64,000 nucleotides of DNA, taken from positions 20,691 through 84,690 of the forward strand of contig JAGBVH010000009.1 in assembly GCA_017630405.1 (NCBI GenBank). The letters are read 5' to 3'. Position 1 is the stretch's first letter. Each line of letters begins with the position of its first letter. The translations under genes and the position numbers were made by a program. This stretch comes from Alphaproteobacteria bacterium (lineage in GTDB: Bacteria; Pseudomonadota; Alphaproteobacteria; Rs-D84). A model generated the notes under the pieces. That model saw only the letters and a program-made list of their open reading frames with translations, made no database searches and was not told the DNA's origin. Shown here in pieces: positions 42,961 to 50,373 of the stretch.

Positions 42961-44670
42961 TTAATCATTCCAATCAGATATAGGTGTACCAAGTGCTGCA
43001 TAATTATTTGCGCGCATATCAGTTAACAGACTGTTTATCTTGTTATCCGAAACGCCAAGGTGACTCATCACACTGTACCCCAAAAAGAACGAAGATTCGA
43101 TTGTTTCTGGCATCGCTGTTTCAATCTTTTCACGCATTAAAATCTGAGAATCCGCCAAGGTGCGTGCGCGTGCAAAAATCTTGATACGTGGCGCGATGGA
43201 CTTGGCCATAACGATTGTCTGGCGCGCGGTCGATGCGTTATCCAGCGCAACAACCAGACCACGAACAACACGCGGTTTAAGTCCAAACTTTTTCAACACT
43301 TCGCGGCTGGTACAATTACCATAGACAACATTAAAGCCCTGATCGCGCCCCATCATAACCGAACTGATATCCAAATCAATTGCGATATATGGAATTTTTT
43401 CAGCATCTAGCATTTGGCATATAATCTGGCCAACACGACCAAAACCACATACGATAACTTCTGGCTGGATGGATTTATCAGCATCATCAAGTGTGCGTGG
43501 AAAACGCTGGGTCAATAACTTGCCACGTCTTTGCAGGTAATCAAATCCACACAACAATAACGGTGTTGTCATAATTGATAAAATAATTATTGCCGTTAAT
43601 ATTTCTGCGCCCGCTGATGGAATTGCTGTAATGCCACTGGTCTTTATGGTTTGCAACATTAGCAGTGCAAACTCGCCACCTTGAGCCAAAATAAGTGCTG
43701 TCATTACAGATTCTGGGACAGAAACACCGCGAACACGCGCCACCATAAATATGGCCAGAAATTTCAGTGTGACCAAGGATACTACGCCCAACAATATTAT
43801 ATACCAAACATCACCCAACAATGGTAGATTTAACCCCATGCCCAAAGATATAAAGAACAACGCCAAGAACATTGTCGCATACGGCGATATGCCCGCGGTT
43901 ATTTGATGTCTGTAAATCGTTTCGGACATTAACATACCGGCCAAAAATGCCCCCAATCCTGCTGGCAACCCCAGCAAATCCATCAAAATAGCCCAAACAA
44001 CTATGTTCAACATTACTGCCAGCAAAAACGCTTCGTTTGATTTTAATTTCGCAACCGCGCGCAACATTGGTGTCATTACAAAACGCCCAACCAATACAAC
44101 CGACAAAATCAATGCTACAGATATTACCGCAACATCTATGGCCGCTGCGCCCATACTGAAGGTTTTGCCTGCAAATGCGGGCAACATTGCCAACAATGGA
44201 ATTGACAGCAAATCTTGGAACAGTAAAATCGAAAAAGTCTGGCGGCCCATCGCTGTATTTAACTGGTTACGTTCCGTCAACAACTGAATATCAACAGAGG
44301 TGCTGGACATCGCAAGCATAAGCGCAACCATCACACAGCCCAGAACTGTCCACTGGGTTAGGCCAAACAGCAACGGAAACATCATTACCGCGACCATCAT
44401 AACCTGGGTTGCACCAAAACCGAACACCGTTCTTTTCATACGCCACAGACGGCGCATATTGATTTCCAATCCGATGTTGAACCACAAAAACATAATACCT
44501 AAATCGCCAAGTACGGTCCATGTTTCGGTTAATTCGAACAAGTTAAATACATAAGGACCAGTTAAAACACCCGCAAACAGGAATGCCACCAGCGCACCGA
44601 TTTTTGCCATACGAAAAACCGATACTAATGTAAACATAATCGCAAAGAACAGTAATAGTGATAAAGACAT
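42961..44670 (-). CDS. CPA2 cation/proton antiporter with RCK_N domain (KefB-like)
   Basis: 569 residues. About twelve membrane helices (residues 1-380) of the Na+/H+ exchanger-like fold, then a cytosolic TrkA-N/RCK domain (about 400-515) starting VIVCGFGRVGQIICQML, with an acidic IDLD ribose-binding residue. Family members move K+ or Na+ against protons and are gated by NAD(H) or glutathione adducts. Whether this is KefB or KefC-type is not decidable; the protein lacks a recognisable KefF-like partner. 28 bases after rsmA on the same strand. Confidence 0.88.
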   Translation of the reverse strand: MSLSLLLFFAIMFTLVSVFRMAKIGALVAFLFAGVLTGPYVFNLFELTETWTVLGDLGIMFLWFNIGLEINMRRLWRMKRTVFGFGATQVMMVAVMMFPLLFGLTQWTVLGCVMVALMLAMSSTSVDIQLLTERNQLNTAMGRQTFSILLFQDLLSIPLLAMLPAFAGKTFSMGAAAIDVAVISVALILSVVLVGRFVMTPMLRAVAKLKSNEAFLLAVMLNIVVWAILMDLLGLPAGLGAFLAGMLMSETIYRHQITAGISPYATMFLALFFISLGMGLNLPLLGDVWYIILLGVVSLVTLKFLAIFMVARVRGVSVPESVMTALILAQGGEFALLMLQTIKTSGITAIPSAGAEILTAIIILSIMTTPLLLCGFDYLQRRGKLLTQRFPRTLDDADKSIQPEVIVCGFGRVGQIICQMLDAEKIPYIAIDLDISSVMMGRDQGFNVVYGNCTSREVLKKFGLKPRVVRGLVVALDNASTARQTIVMAKSIAPRIKIFARARTLADSQILMREKIETAMPETIESSFFLGYSVMSHLGVSDNKINSLLTDMRANNYAALGTPISDWND

Positions 44671-44698
44671 CTCTCGCTAAGCCCCCTGTTATAAATGA

Positions 44699-45523
44699 TT
44701 ATAACAAACTTTTTGCCAGTTGCGCAAACATTTCTGGCGATAAATTTTCCGCTCGTTCTGTTCCAGTCAAACCAAATGCTGACCAATCGACATTTGGAAT
44801 TATTCCGCGTATCATTTTGCGACGCTGGCCAAATAACCTTGCAGTTATTTGTTCAATACGATTCAAATCAGATATGCATGCAATTTTTTCTGCGTTTGGA
44901 ATAATTTGTACAACTGCACTTTGAACCTTGGGACGCGGCACAAATGCCGTATTTGGAACTTCAAATAAAATATGTGCATCCGCAAGCAACGAACACAGCA
45001 CCGCCAGACGACCATAATGCTCGTCCCCAACGCGCGCGGTAATTCTTTGTGCAACTTCCTTTTGAAACATTAATGTCAGCGACTTTATTTTTTCGCCCTG
45101 TGCTATTTTATGCAGCCAGCCAATTAACAATTCAGTCCCAACATTATAAGGCAAATTCGCACATATCGCATATTCATCTAAACCAAGTTCAGAAAAATTA
45201 ACATGCAGCGCATCATCAAAAATTACTGATAAACGGCCAGATGCCGCATCAATCACACGCGATAAAATCGGCGATGTGGTTTTATCTTTTTCAATCGCAA
45301 TAACACGTGGCGCACCCGCCATCAATATAGCACGCGTCAGGCCAGCCGGCCCAGGTCCAACTTCGACCACGGGGGTTGTTGTGATATCTGGTACACTGCG
45401 CGCAATACGACCCGTCAGATTCAAATCGAACAAAAAGTTTTGACCAAATTGTTTCTTGGGTTCCAATCCACAATCGCGCATCATTTCTGATACTGGTGGC
45501 AAAGATTCAACTGTGTTGTTCAT
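44699..45523 (-). CDS. rsmA: 16S rRNA dimethyladenosine transferase
   Basis: 274 residues (KsgA): QNFLFDLNLTGRIA, VEVGPGPAGLTRAIL (motif I), and the NLPYNVGTELLIGWL catalytic block, with the C-terminal helical domain QRRKMIRGIIPN. It methylates two adjacent adenines in helix 45 of 16S rRNA. Its ATG overlaps the recR stop by the ATGA arrangement, so translation is coupled. No pdxA/surA-type neighbours. Confidence 0.95.
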   Translation of the reverse strand: MNNTVESLPPVSEMMRDCGLEPKKQFGQNFLFDLNLTGRIARSVPDITTTPVVEVGPGPAGLTRAILMAGAPRVIAIEKDKTTSPILSRVIDAASGRLSVIFDDALHVNFSELGLDEYAICANLPYNVGTELLIGWLHKIAQGEKIKSLTLMFQKEVAQRITARVGDEHYGRLAVLCSLLADAHILFEVPNTAFVPRPKVQSAVVQIIPNAEKIACISDLNRIEQITARLFGQRRKMIRGIIPNVDWSAFGLTGTERAENLSPEMFAQLAKSLL

Positions 45524-46116
45524 AGTGACTTGCGCCCCCCAAACGCCAAAGTTAAAGTGCCATCATCCAAATAATCCAAATCACCACCCAATGGCACGCC
45601 AGATGCAAGCTCTGAAAATTCGACACCGGCATTATCGCCAAGCGATGACATAATGTAGTGTTGGGTTGTTTTCCCTTCGACCGTATTAGGCAAGGCAAAA
45701 ATTATTTCTGATATTTTTTCATCCGCAATTCTTTGCGATAAGTTTGCAATATTTAAATCCTGGGGTAATGTTCCAGTCGCACCAGACAACAATCCACCAA
45801 TAATATGATAACGCCCCTGAAATACCGCAGATTTTTCCAATGTCCAAACATCTGATAAATCACGAACTACACACAACTGACCGTTGGCACGCGCATTATC
45901 ACGACAAAATTCGCATAATGTGCCCTTGTCCGTCAACACACCACAGCGAGCACAAGGCGCAATATTTTCAGACGCATCCAACAAAGCCGCCGCCAACGCA
46001 GCACTGCGCCCCGTTTTATCCTGAAGCAACGCAAGCGCGATACGCTGACCACCACGCGAACCAACGCGCGGCAATTTCGCAAACAGTTTGATTAACTTTT
46101 CTATTTTCGGATTCAT
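45520..46116 (-). CDS. recR: Recombination protein RecR
   Basis: 198 residues: helix-hairpin-helix start (LPRVGSRGGQRIAL), C4 zinc finger CARCGVLTDKGTLCEFC (about 55-71) and Toprim domain with VVRDLSDVWTLE. It acts with RecF/RecO in loading RecA at gaps. The usual dnaX-ybaB partners are absent; it is instead between dacF and rsmA, overlapping rsmA by 4 bases. Confidence 0.95.
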   Translation of the reverse strand: MNPKIEKLIKLFAKLPRVGSRGGQRIALALLQDKTGRSAALAAALLDASENIAPCARCGVLTDKGTLCEFCRDNARANGQLCVVRDLSDVWTLEKSAVFQGRYHIIGGLLSGATGTLPQDLNIANLSQRIADEKISEIIFALPNTVEGKTTQHYIMSSLGDNAGVEFSELASGVPLGGDLDYLDDGTLTLAFGGRKSL

Positions 46117-46131
46117 AATGTTTACACAATA

Positions 46132-47292
46132 CTAATGAAAAACATAACTGTCAATACCGTTCGCACCAGCAGAAGACTTTAATTTCTGGGCCGCGGATTC
46201 AGACAAACCATATACGCGTACACGATACATTCCAGAACCGTTTGGTTCAACCACCGCATTTACACCCAATTTATTTTTCACATTATTTACCTGAGTATTT
46301 GCAGCAGCAGCGGATGAAAACGCGCCAAACTGAACACCAACCCCACCCTGAGACGATACAGGTGCTGGTGCGGTATATTTAGGCGCAGCCGCACTGGTAG
46401 CACTATTATACGCACCCGCCAAAGTTGTTTGCTCTGTCCGCTGTACTGGCGCACGTTCCACAGGCGCGGTGTATGTTGTTTTAGCAATAGGCGCATCGCC
46501 ATTATTTAACATCGCAAAACCGCGGGTCAGCATCTGTGCTGCAACATTTGCACGCACATCTTTGTTTTCCGCCCCCAAAACAACCGACATTAAATGACGA
46601 CCGTCCCTGTGCGCGGTCGCAACCAATGAATATTTAGACTTCTTGGTGTATCCGGTTTTCATACCATCGCAACCATTAAACGATGTCAGCAAGCGATTAC
46701 CGTTGGTGTATGTTTTTCCGTTATATGTCCAAGACTTAATCCCAAAGTAATGCCAATATTGTGGATAGTGTTTATAAACCGCCATTGATAGCAATGCAAT
46801 ATCACGTGCGGTTGACATATGGTCATCGTTTGGCAGTCCAGATGAATTTTCAAAATTAGTATTTGTTAAACCAATTTCACGTGCAACACGCGTCATTAAA
46901 TCCGCAAAAGATTCTTCCTGACCGCCCTTTAAGTTTTCAGCCAGCACACGCGCAACATCGTTCGCACTGTGTACCGCCAAAGCCTTAATCGCATCTTCTA
47001 CGCGAATTTTAGAACCCGCTGCCAACCCTAGTTTTACAGGTTCTGCATTTGCGGCAGCCTGTGATACAATCAGATAATCATCCAGCGACAGACGTCCATG
47101 TTCCAACGCATCAAAAGTTAAATACAATGTCATTATTTTTGTAAGACTTGCTGGATAATTTGCAGCGTTCGCGTTTTCCTGATACAACACGCGCCCCGTA
47201 TCCATATCCGCAACCAATGCCGCACGATACTGCGCCGCATACGCAGGCACACAAAGCAAAGCCAATGTTAAAAAGGCAAACATTCTTCTCAT
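46132..47292 (-). CDS. dacF: D-alanyl-D-alanine carboxypeptidase (DacF-like) with SPOR domain
   Basis: 386 residues; signal peptide ends near residue 20. Peptidase S11 active site: SLTK (49-52), SAN (109-111), KTG (212-214). After a Pro/Thr/Ala-rich linker, the C-terminal 75 residues form a SPOR domain (VQFGAFSSAAAAN...VRVYGLSES) that binds denuded peptidoglycan and targets it to the division site. It trims pentapeptides in the periplasm. ATG 47292 lies 7 bases after a TAACAT box, so the transcript may be leaderless. It heads dacF-recR-rsmA-kefB. Confidence 0.93.
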   Translation of the reverse strand: MRRMFAFLTLALLCVPAYAAQYRAALVADMDTGRVLYQENANAANYPASLTKIMTLYLTFDALEHGRLSLDDYLIVSQAAANAEPVKLGLAAGSKIRVEDAIKALAVHSANDVARVLAENLKGGQEESFADLMTRVAREIGLTNTNFENSSGLPNDDHMSTARDIALLSMAVYKHYPQYWHYFGIKSWTYNGKTYTNGNRLLTSFNGCDGMKTGYTKKSKYSLVATAHRDGRHLMSVVLGAENKDVRANVAAQMLTRGFAMLNNGDAPIAKTTYTAPVERAPVQRTEQTTLAGAYNSATSAAAPKYTAPAPVSSQGGVGVQFGAFSSAAAANTQVNNVKNKLGVNAVVEPNGSGMYRVRVYGLSESAAQKLKSSAGANGIDSYVFH

Positions 47293-47299
47293 ACATCAG

Positions 47300-47329
47300 A
47301 TGTTAGTAAAAAACACACAGGTGGGTCAA
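47300..47329 (-). promoter_or_regulatory. dacF promoter
   Basis: On minus: TTGACC (47329-47324), 18-base spacer, TAACAT (47305-47300). The -10 to ATG distance is 7 bases. Confidence 0.6.
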
Positions 47330-47336
47330 TCATTAA

Positions 47337-47361
47337 AAAACGCCCAGGCGGGCGTTTTTTT
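47337..47361. terminator. Symmetric terminator of pyk
   Basis: A-run, CGCCC, loop AGGC, GGGCG, T-run. On minus it ends pyk; dacF starts just beyond. Confidence 0.85.
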
Positions 47362-48730
47362 AATCAAGTGTTCGCAGACTGATTTTTTCTTCATCAACGA
47401 TAACCAGTTTTCCCATATTGATATTAAATCTGCGTGCAGCATTAAATGCATCGCGCATACCAAATAGTTCTGTATCATAAATCGGAAACACACCACGCGC
47501 CAAACATAACTGATTCGCAATTGCTGGTTCATTACATACAGCAATAACTGGAATATCAGGTTTGCGGCATGAAATCTGAGTCGTGGCAATTGTGTCACGC
47601 GCAAATACAACAATCGCAGATGCACGATTCAAATACGCCATTGACGCAACAGAACGCGACCAATCATTTTCTGGTATATTTTCAACACGCGACCAGTCAA
47701 ATGGGTTCGCAATCGCATCACAGTCCGCATGACGCAAAATGTTTGCCATTGTTTCAATTGCTTTGACTGGATTGATACCGATTGTTGTTTCTTCGGATGT
47801 CATTGTTGAATCCGCACGCAAATACGACGCGGTCGCAACATCAGTGATTTCTGCACGGGTTGGGAATTCGCTGTTTACCATAGAACCCAACATTTGTGTT
47901 GCAACGATAACAGGCTTGTTCATTTTGCGGCATTCACGAATGATATAACGAGAAATCGCAGGCACTTCGGCATACGGCACTTCTACCGCCAGATCGCCGC
48001 GCGCAATCATAATTCCATCCGCCGCCGCTGCAATATCTGTGATGCGCTCAACCGCGTTTGGACGCTCTATCTTGGCGATAATTTTAATTGGGTGTGCAGT
48101 GCGCGCGGTTATAAAGTCACGAACCTCGGCAATATCTTCTGGTTTTTGTACAAAGGATATAGCAACCCAATCCGGTTTCTTGGTGATTGCGTATTCTAAA
48201 TCAGCTCTGTCTTTTTTGGTCAGAACAGATGTGTCGATTTCTGTATCAGGCAAATTAAATCCACGACGAGACCAAATTTCATCACCACGCATGACAGTTG
48301 TTTCAACACTGTTTGGCGATACGCTTTCGACACGCATTTCAATCTTGCCATCGTTTAACAAGATACGATCACCAACTTTTAATGATGCCAACACATCCGA
48401 ATCAGGCAACTGAACACGCGTGGAATCACCTGGTAATGGATTGGCATCAAATGTAAATTTTTGACCGATTAAAAGTGGATACTTTTCTTCGGTCGCAAAG
48501 TTACCAATACGATGTTTAGGCCCCTGCAGGTCAATCATTACCGCGACCGGCGTATTTAACTCGGCCGAGATTTCACGAATCATATCTATTTTTTGTCCTT
48601 GGGTGTCGCCCGTATCATGACTAAAATTCAAACGACAAACATTAACGCCGGCGCGTATCATACGGGTAAGAGTTTCTCTATCTTCGCTTTTTGGACCTAT
48701 TGATGCTGTAATTTTTGTATATTTGTTCAT
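47360..48730 (-). CDS. pyk: Pyruvate kinase
   Basis: 456 residues from ATG 48730 (AAGGGAA upstream); a frame opening at 48778 crosses the divergent promoter region. Barrel motifs include TKITASIGPKS, NVCRLNFSHD, MIARGDLAVEVP and KPVIVATQML; the C-terminal domain is shortened relative to 470-480-residue enzymes. It makes ATP and pyruvate from phosphoenolpyruvate, the last glycolytic step. The divergent partner is gapR. Confidence 0.95.
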   Translation of the reverse strand: MNKYTKITASIGPKSEDRETLTRMIRAGVNVCRLNFSHDTGDTQGQKIDMIREISAELNTPVAVMIDLQGPKHRIGNFATEEKYPLLIGQKFTFDANPLPGDSTRVQLPDSDVLASLKVGDRILLNDGKIEMRVESVSPNSVETTVMRGDEIWSRRGFNLPDTEIDTSVLTKKDRADLEYAITKKPDWVAISFVQKPEDIAEVRDFITARTAHPIKIIAKIERPNAVERITDIAAAADGIMIARGDLAVEVPYAEVPAISRYIIRECRKMNKPVIVATQMLGSMVNSEFPTRAEITDVATASYLRADSTMTSEETTIGINPVKAIETMANILRHADCDAIANPFDWSRVENIPENDWSRSVASMAYLNRASAIVVFARDTIATTQISCRKPDIPVIAVCNEPAIANQLCLARGVFPIYDTELFGMRDAFNAARRFNINMGKLVIVDEEKISLRTLD

Positions 48731-48750
48731 AAGTTCCCTTCCTGTTTTTC

Positions 48751-48779
48751 TTGCATTTTTCGTTTTATGATATATCATA
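48751..48779. promoter_or_regulatory. Palindrome and promoter between pyk and gapR
   Basis: A perfect 14-base palindrome, TATGATATATCATA (48766-48779), lies in the 79-base divergent region. For gapR, TTGCAT (48751-48756) and TATCAT (48773-48778) are 16 bases apart, so the palindrome covers the -10 box and could be an operator for both genes. Confidence 0.5.
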
Positions 48780-48809
48780 TTCCTGACAATTAAACAAGGG
48801 GAAAACAGA

Positions 48810-49058
48810 ATGAAACAAGCAAATCATGGCGCAATCGACAACCAGCAACTGGTCAGCATTATTGAACGCATCGAAAAATTAAACGAAGATACAGCCGCAA
48901 TTGCCGCTGATATCAAAGAAATTTATAGTGAGGCAAAATCTGCAGGATTTGATCCAAAATATATTCGCCAGATGATACGTCTGCGCAAGTTGGACCCAGA
49001 CGAATTGGACGAAGCCGATGAATTAACCCAAATGTATCGCAACGCACTGGGCATATAA
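48810..49058 (+). CDS. gapR: Nucleoid-associated protein GapR (DUF2312)
   Basis: 82 residues, nearly all helical: a coiled coil with NQQLVSIIERIEKLNEDTAAIAADIKEIYSEAKSAGFDPKYIRQ and RKLDPDELDE, the GapR signature. In Caulobacter it forms a tetrameric ring that binds overtwisted AT-rich DNA ahead of forks and is essential. Strongly supports an alphaproteobacterial origin. The stop overlaps the RNHCP ATG by one base. Confidence 0.93.
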   Translation: MKQANHGAIDNQQLVSIIERIEKLNEDTAAIAADIKEIYSEAKSAGFDPKYIRQMIRLRKLDPDELDEADELTQMYRNALGI

Positions 49059-49372
49059 TGAAGGCATTTACAAAAACTGTTGAAGATTTTAACTGCGCCC
49101 ACTGTGGCGCAGTTGTACATGGTAATGGATACACCAACCATTGCCCAGAATGTCTGTGGTCGCGACATGTTGATAATAATCCAGGCGACCGCGCTGCAAC
49201 CTGTGGCGGCATGATGCGACCAATTGCCGCCGAACCAGATGGCGACAAATTTATCATAACACATAAATGTGAAATTTGCGGTAAAACAAAGCGTCAAAAA
49301 ACATCTGACAATGATAACATTGACGCAATTATTGAAATCAGCCGCGATAATTCTTTTATTTTTGGAAAATAA
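49058..49372 (+). CDS. RNHCP-domain zinc-ribbon protein
   Basis: 104 residues. FNCAHCGAVVHG...TNHCPECLWSRHVDNNPGDR is the RNHCP-family hallmark, with two C-x2-C pairs, and a second pair (HKCEICGKTKRQKT) follows. The family has no firm function; zinc and nucleic-acid binding are presumed. TAATG overlap with gapR indicates coupled translation, so a shared DNA- or RNA-related task is possible. Convergent with the next gene after 1 base. Confidence 0.8.
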   Translation: MKAFTKTVEDFNCAHCGAVVHGNGYTNHCPECLWSRHVDNNPGDRAATCGGMMRPIAAEPDGDKFIITHKCEICGKTKRQKTSDNDNIDAIIEISRDNSFIFGK

Positions 49373-49373
49373 A

Positions 49374-49637
49374 TTATTTTTTTGATTTTCGTTTACGCGG
49401 ATTATCCTTGCCTAGAATATGCATTTGTAGTTCCAGTATCATATTTTCTTTGTCTTGGACGCGTTTTAACAGTTCTTCATTTTCAAGTTTGATTTTATTT
49501 AATTCTTGTTTACTTAAAACGACCTGATTTGCCATTTTGCGCCGACTTTTGCGGTTAAGATAAAATCCAAACAGCACACCGCATATCGCGCCAGCAGATG
49601 CGCTTAACAAATCAAAAAGTGTTTCTATGATAGCCAT
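49374..49637 (-). CDS. Small membrane-anchored coiled-coil protein
   Basis: 87 residues: one N-terminal membrane helix (about 5-27, with SASAGAICGVLFGFYL) followed by a basic stop (NRKSRRK) and a coiled coil (about 42-72), ending in a Lys/Arg-rich tail. Function unknown; an anchor or scaffold role is only suggested by the architecture. No Shine-Dalgarno; the ATG is buried in a long inverted repeat (49616-49648). ATG-initiated internal starts at MANQVV would drop the helix. Confidence 0.5.
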   Translation of the reverse strand: MAIIETLFDLLSASAGAICGVLFGFYLNRKSRRKMANQVVLSKQELNKIKLENEELLKRVQDKENMILELQMHILGKDNPRKRKSKK

Positions 49638-49648
49638 AGAAACACTTT
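49616..49648 (-). terminator. 14-bp perfect hairpin plus T-run, overlapping the next start codon
   Basis: AAAGTGTTTCTATG (49616-49629), five-base spacer, CATAGAAACACTTT (49635-49648). On minus it is followed by TT and GATTT, a terminator for the HAD gene. The ATG of the small coiled-coil gene lies at the loop boundary (49635-49637). Confidence 0.6.
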
Positions 49649-49671
49649 AACATTTCGATATATATTTATCA

Positions 49672-50274
49672 CTAGGCTTGTTTTCGCATACCTGTGCGCT
49701 TATCAATCCAGACCTGTTCATCGGCGATTTCCATCATCGGCAAATCGGATTTGCTGTCAGAATACGCACGAACAACATGCGGTATCATTTTGTTAGCCTT
49801 GGCCCATTCGTCCATTTTGTAAACCTTGTTTCGGCCCCAGCACAAGAACTCATAACGCCAGGGTTTCTTCTTGTCCATAACAGAACAAAATACCGCATCA
49901 AATTTCATATCACGAACCAGATATGGCAATAAATAATCCGCACTGGCCGATACCATTATAACCTTGCGCCCAGCATCGCGTTCAGATTGAACGCGTTCCT
50001 TGGCCCAGCCAAAGCGTTCACGCTTGTGCTGTTTAATAAACGCAGGCGCAAATTTTTTCACCATTTGCGGTGTCATAAAACGACGAATGTTTTCGCGCCA
50101 CCAAATGCCATCTGGCTTAAACCAGCGAACAATCCCGCACACCGCCATCAAAGGCAAAAACAACCATGGACGGAACGAATGGCGAAAACAATATTTCGCA
50201 AATTCTACATTAGAATCACGTGCAGACAAAGTGCCGTCAAAATCAAACAAAACAACATCTGTTTTTAATAACAT
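49672..50274 (-). CDS. HAD-superfamily phosphatase, subfamily IB
   Basis: 200 residues: DFDGT (D11, D13), VSASADYL (motif II Ser), and YSDSKSDLPMME (motif IV); a PSP/SerB-like cap region fills about 25-85. A hydrophobic stretch FRPWLFLPLMAVCGIVRWF near 32-50 suggests membrane contact, as in HAD-IB enzymes acting on phospholipid intermediates (lyso-type or PGP-like). Substrate unknown. Good promoter and AAGGAT ribosome site. Confidence 0.8.
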   Translation of the reverse strand: MLLKTDVVLFDFDGTLSARDSNVEFAKYCFRHSFRPWLFLPLMAVCGIVRWFKPDGIWWRENIRRFMTPQMVKKFAPAFIKQHKRERFGWAKERVQSERDAGRKVIMVSASADYLLPYLVRDMKFDAVFCSVMDKKKPWRYEFLCWGRNKVYKMDEWAKANKMIPHVVRAYSDSKSDLPMMEIADEQVWIDKRTGMRKQA

Positions 50275-50304
50275 AGATTTTAATCCTTTTTATAATTCGC
50301 GGGA

Positions 50305-50333
50305 ATTATAAACAAGTTTTTTTATATTCGCAA
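50305..50333 (-). promoter_or_regulatory. Promoter of the HAD phosphatase gene
   Basis: On minus: TTGCGA (50333-50328), 17-base spacer, TATAAT (50310-50305). TATAATTC/GAATTATA arms (50291-50298 and 50303-50310) form an inverted repeat across the start region. Confidence 0.65.
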
Positions 50334-50349
50334 ATTATATCTGAATAAA

Positions 50350-50373
50350 AACCCGCCAAATGGCGGGTGATTT
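50350..50373 (-). terminator. Terminator of the marR-RND operon
   Basis: ACCCGCC, loop ATTT on minus, GGCGGGT, then TTTTATTC. Confidence 0.8.
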
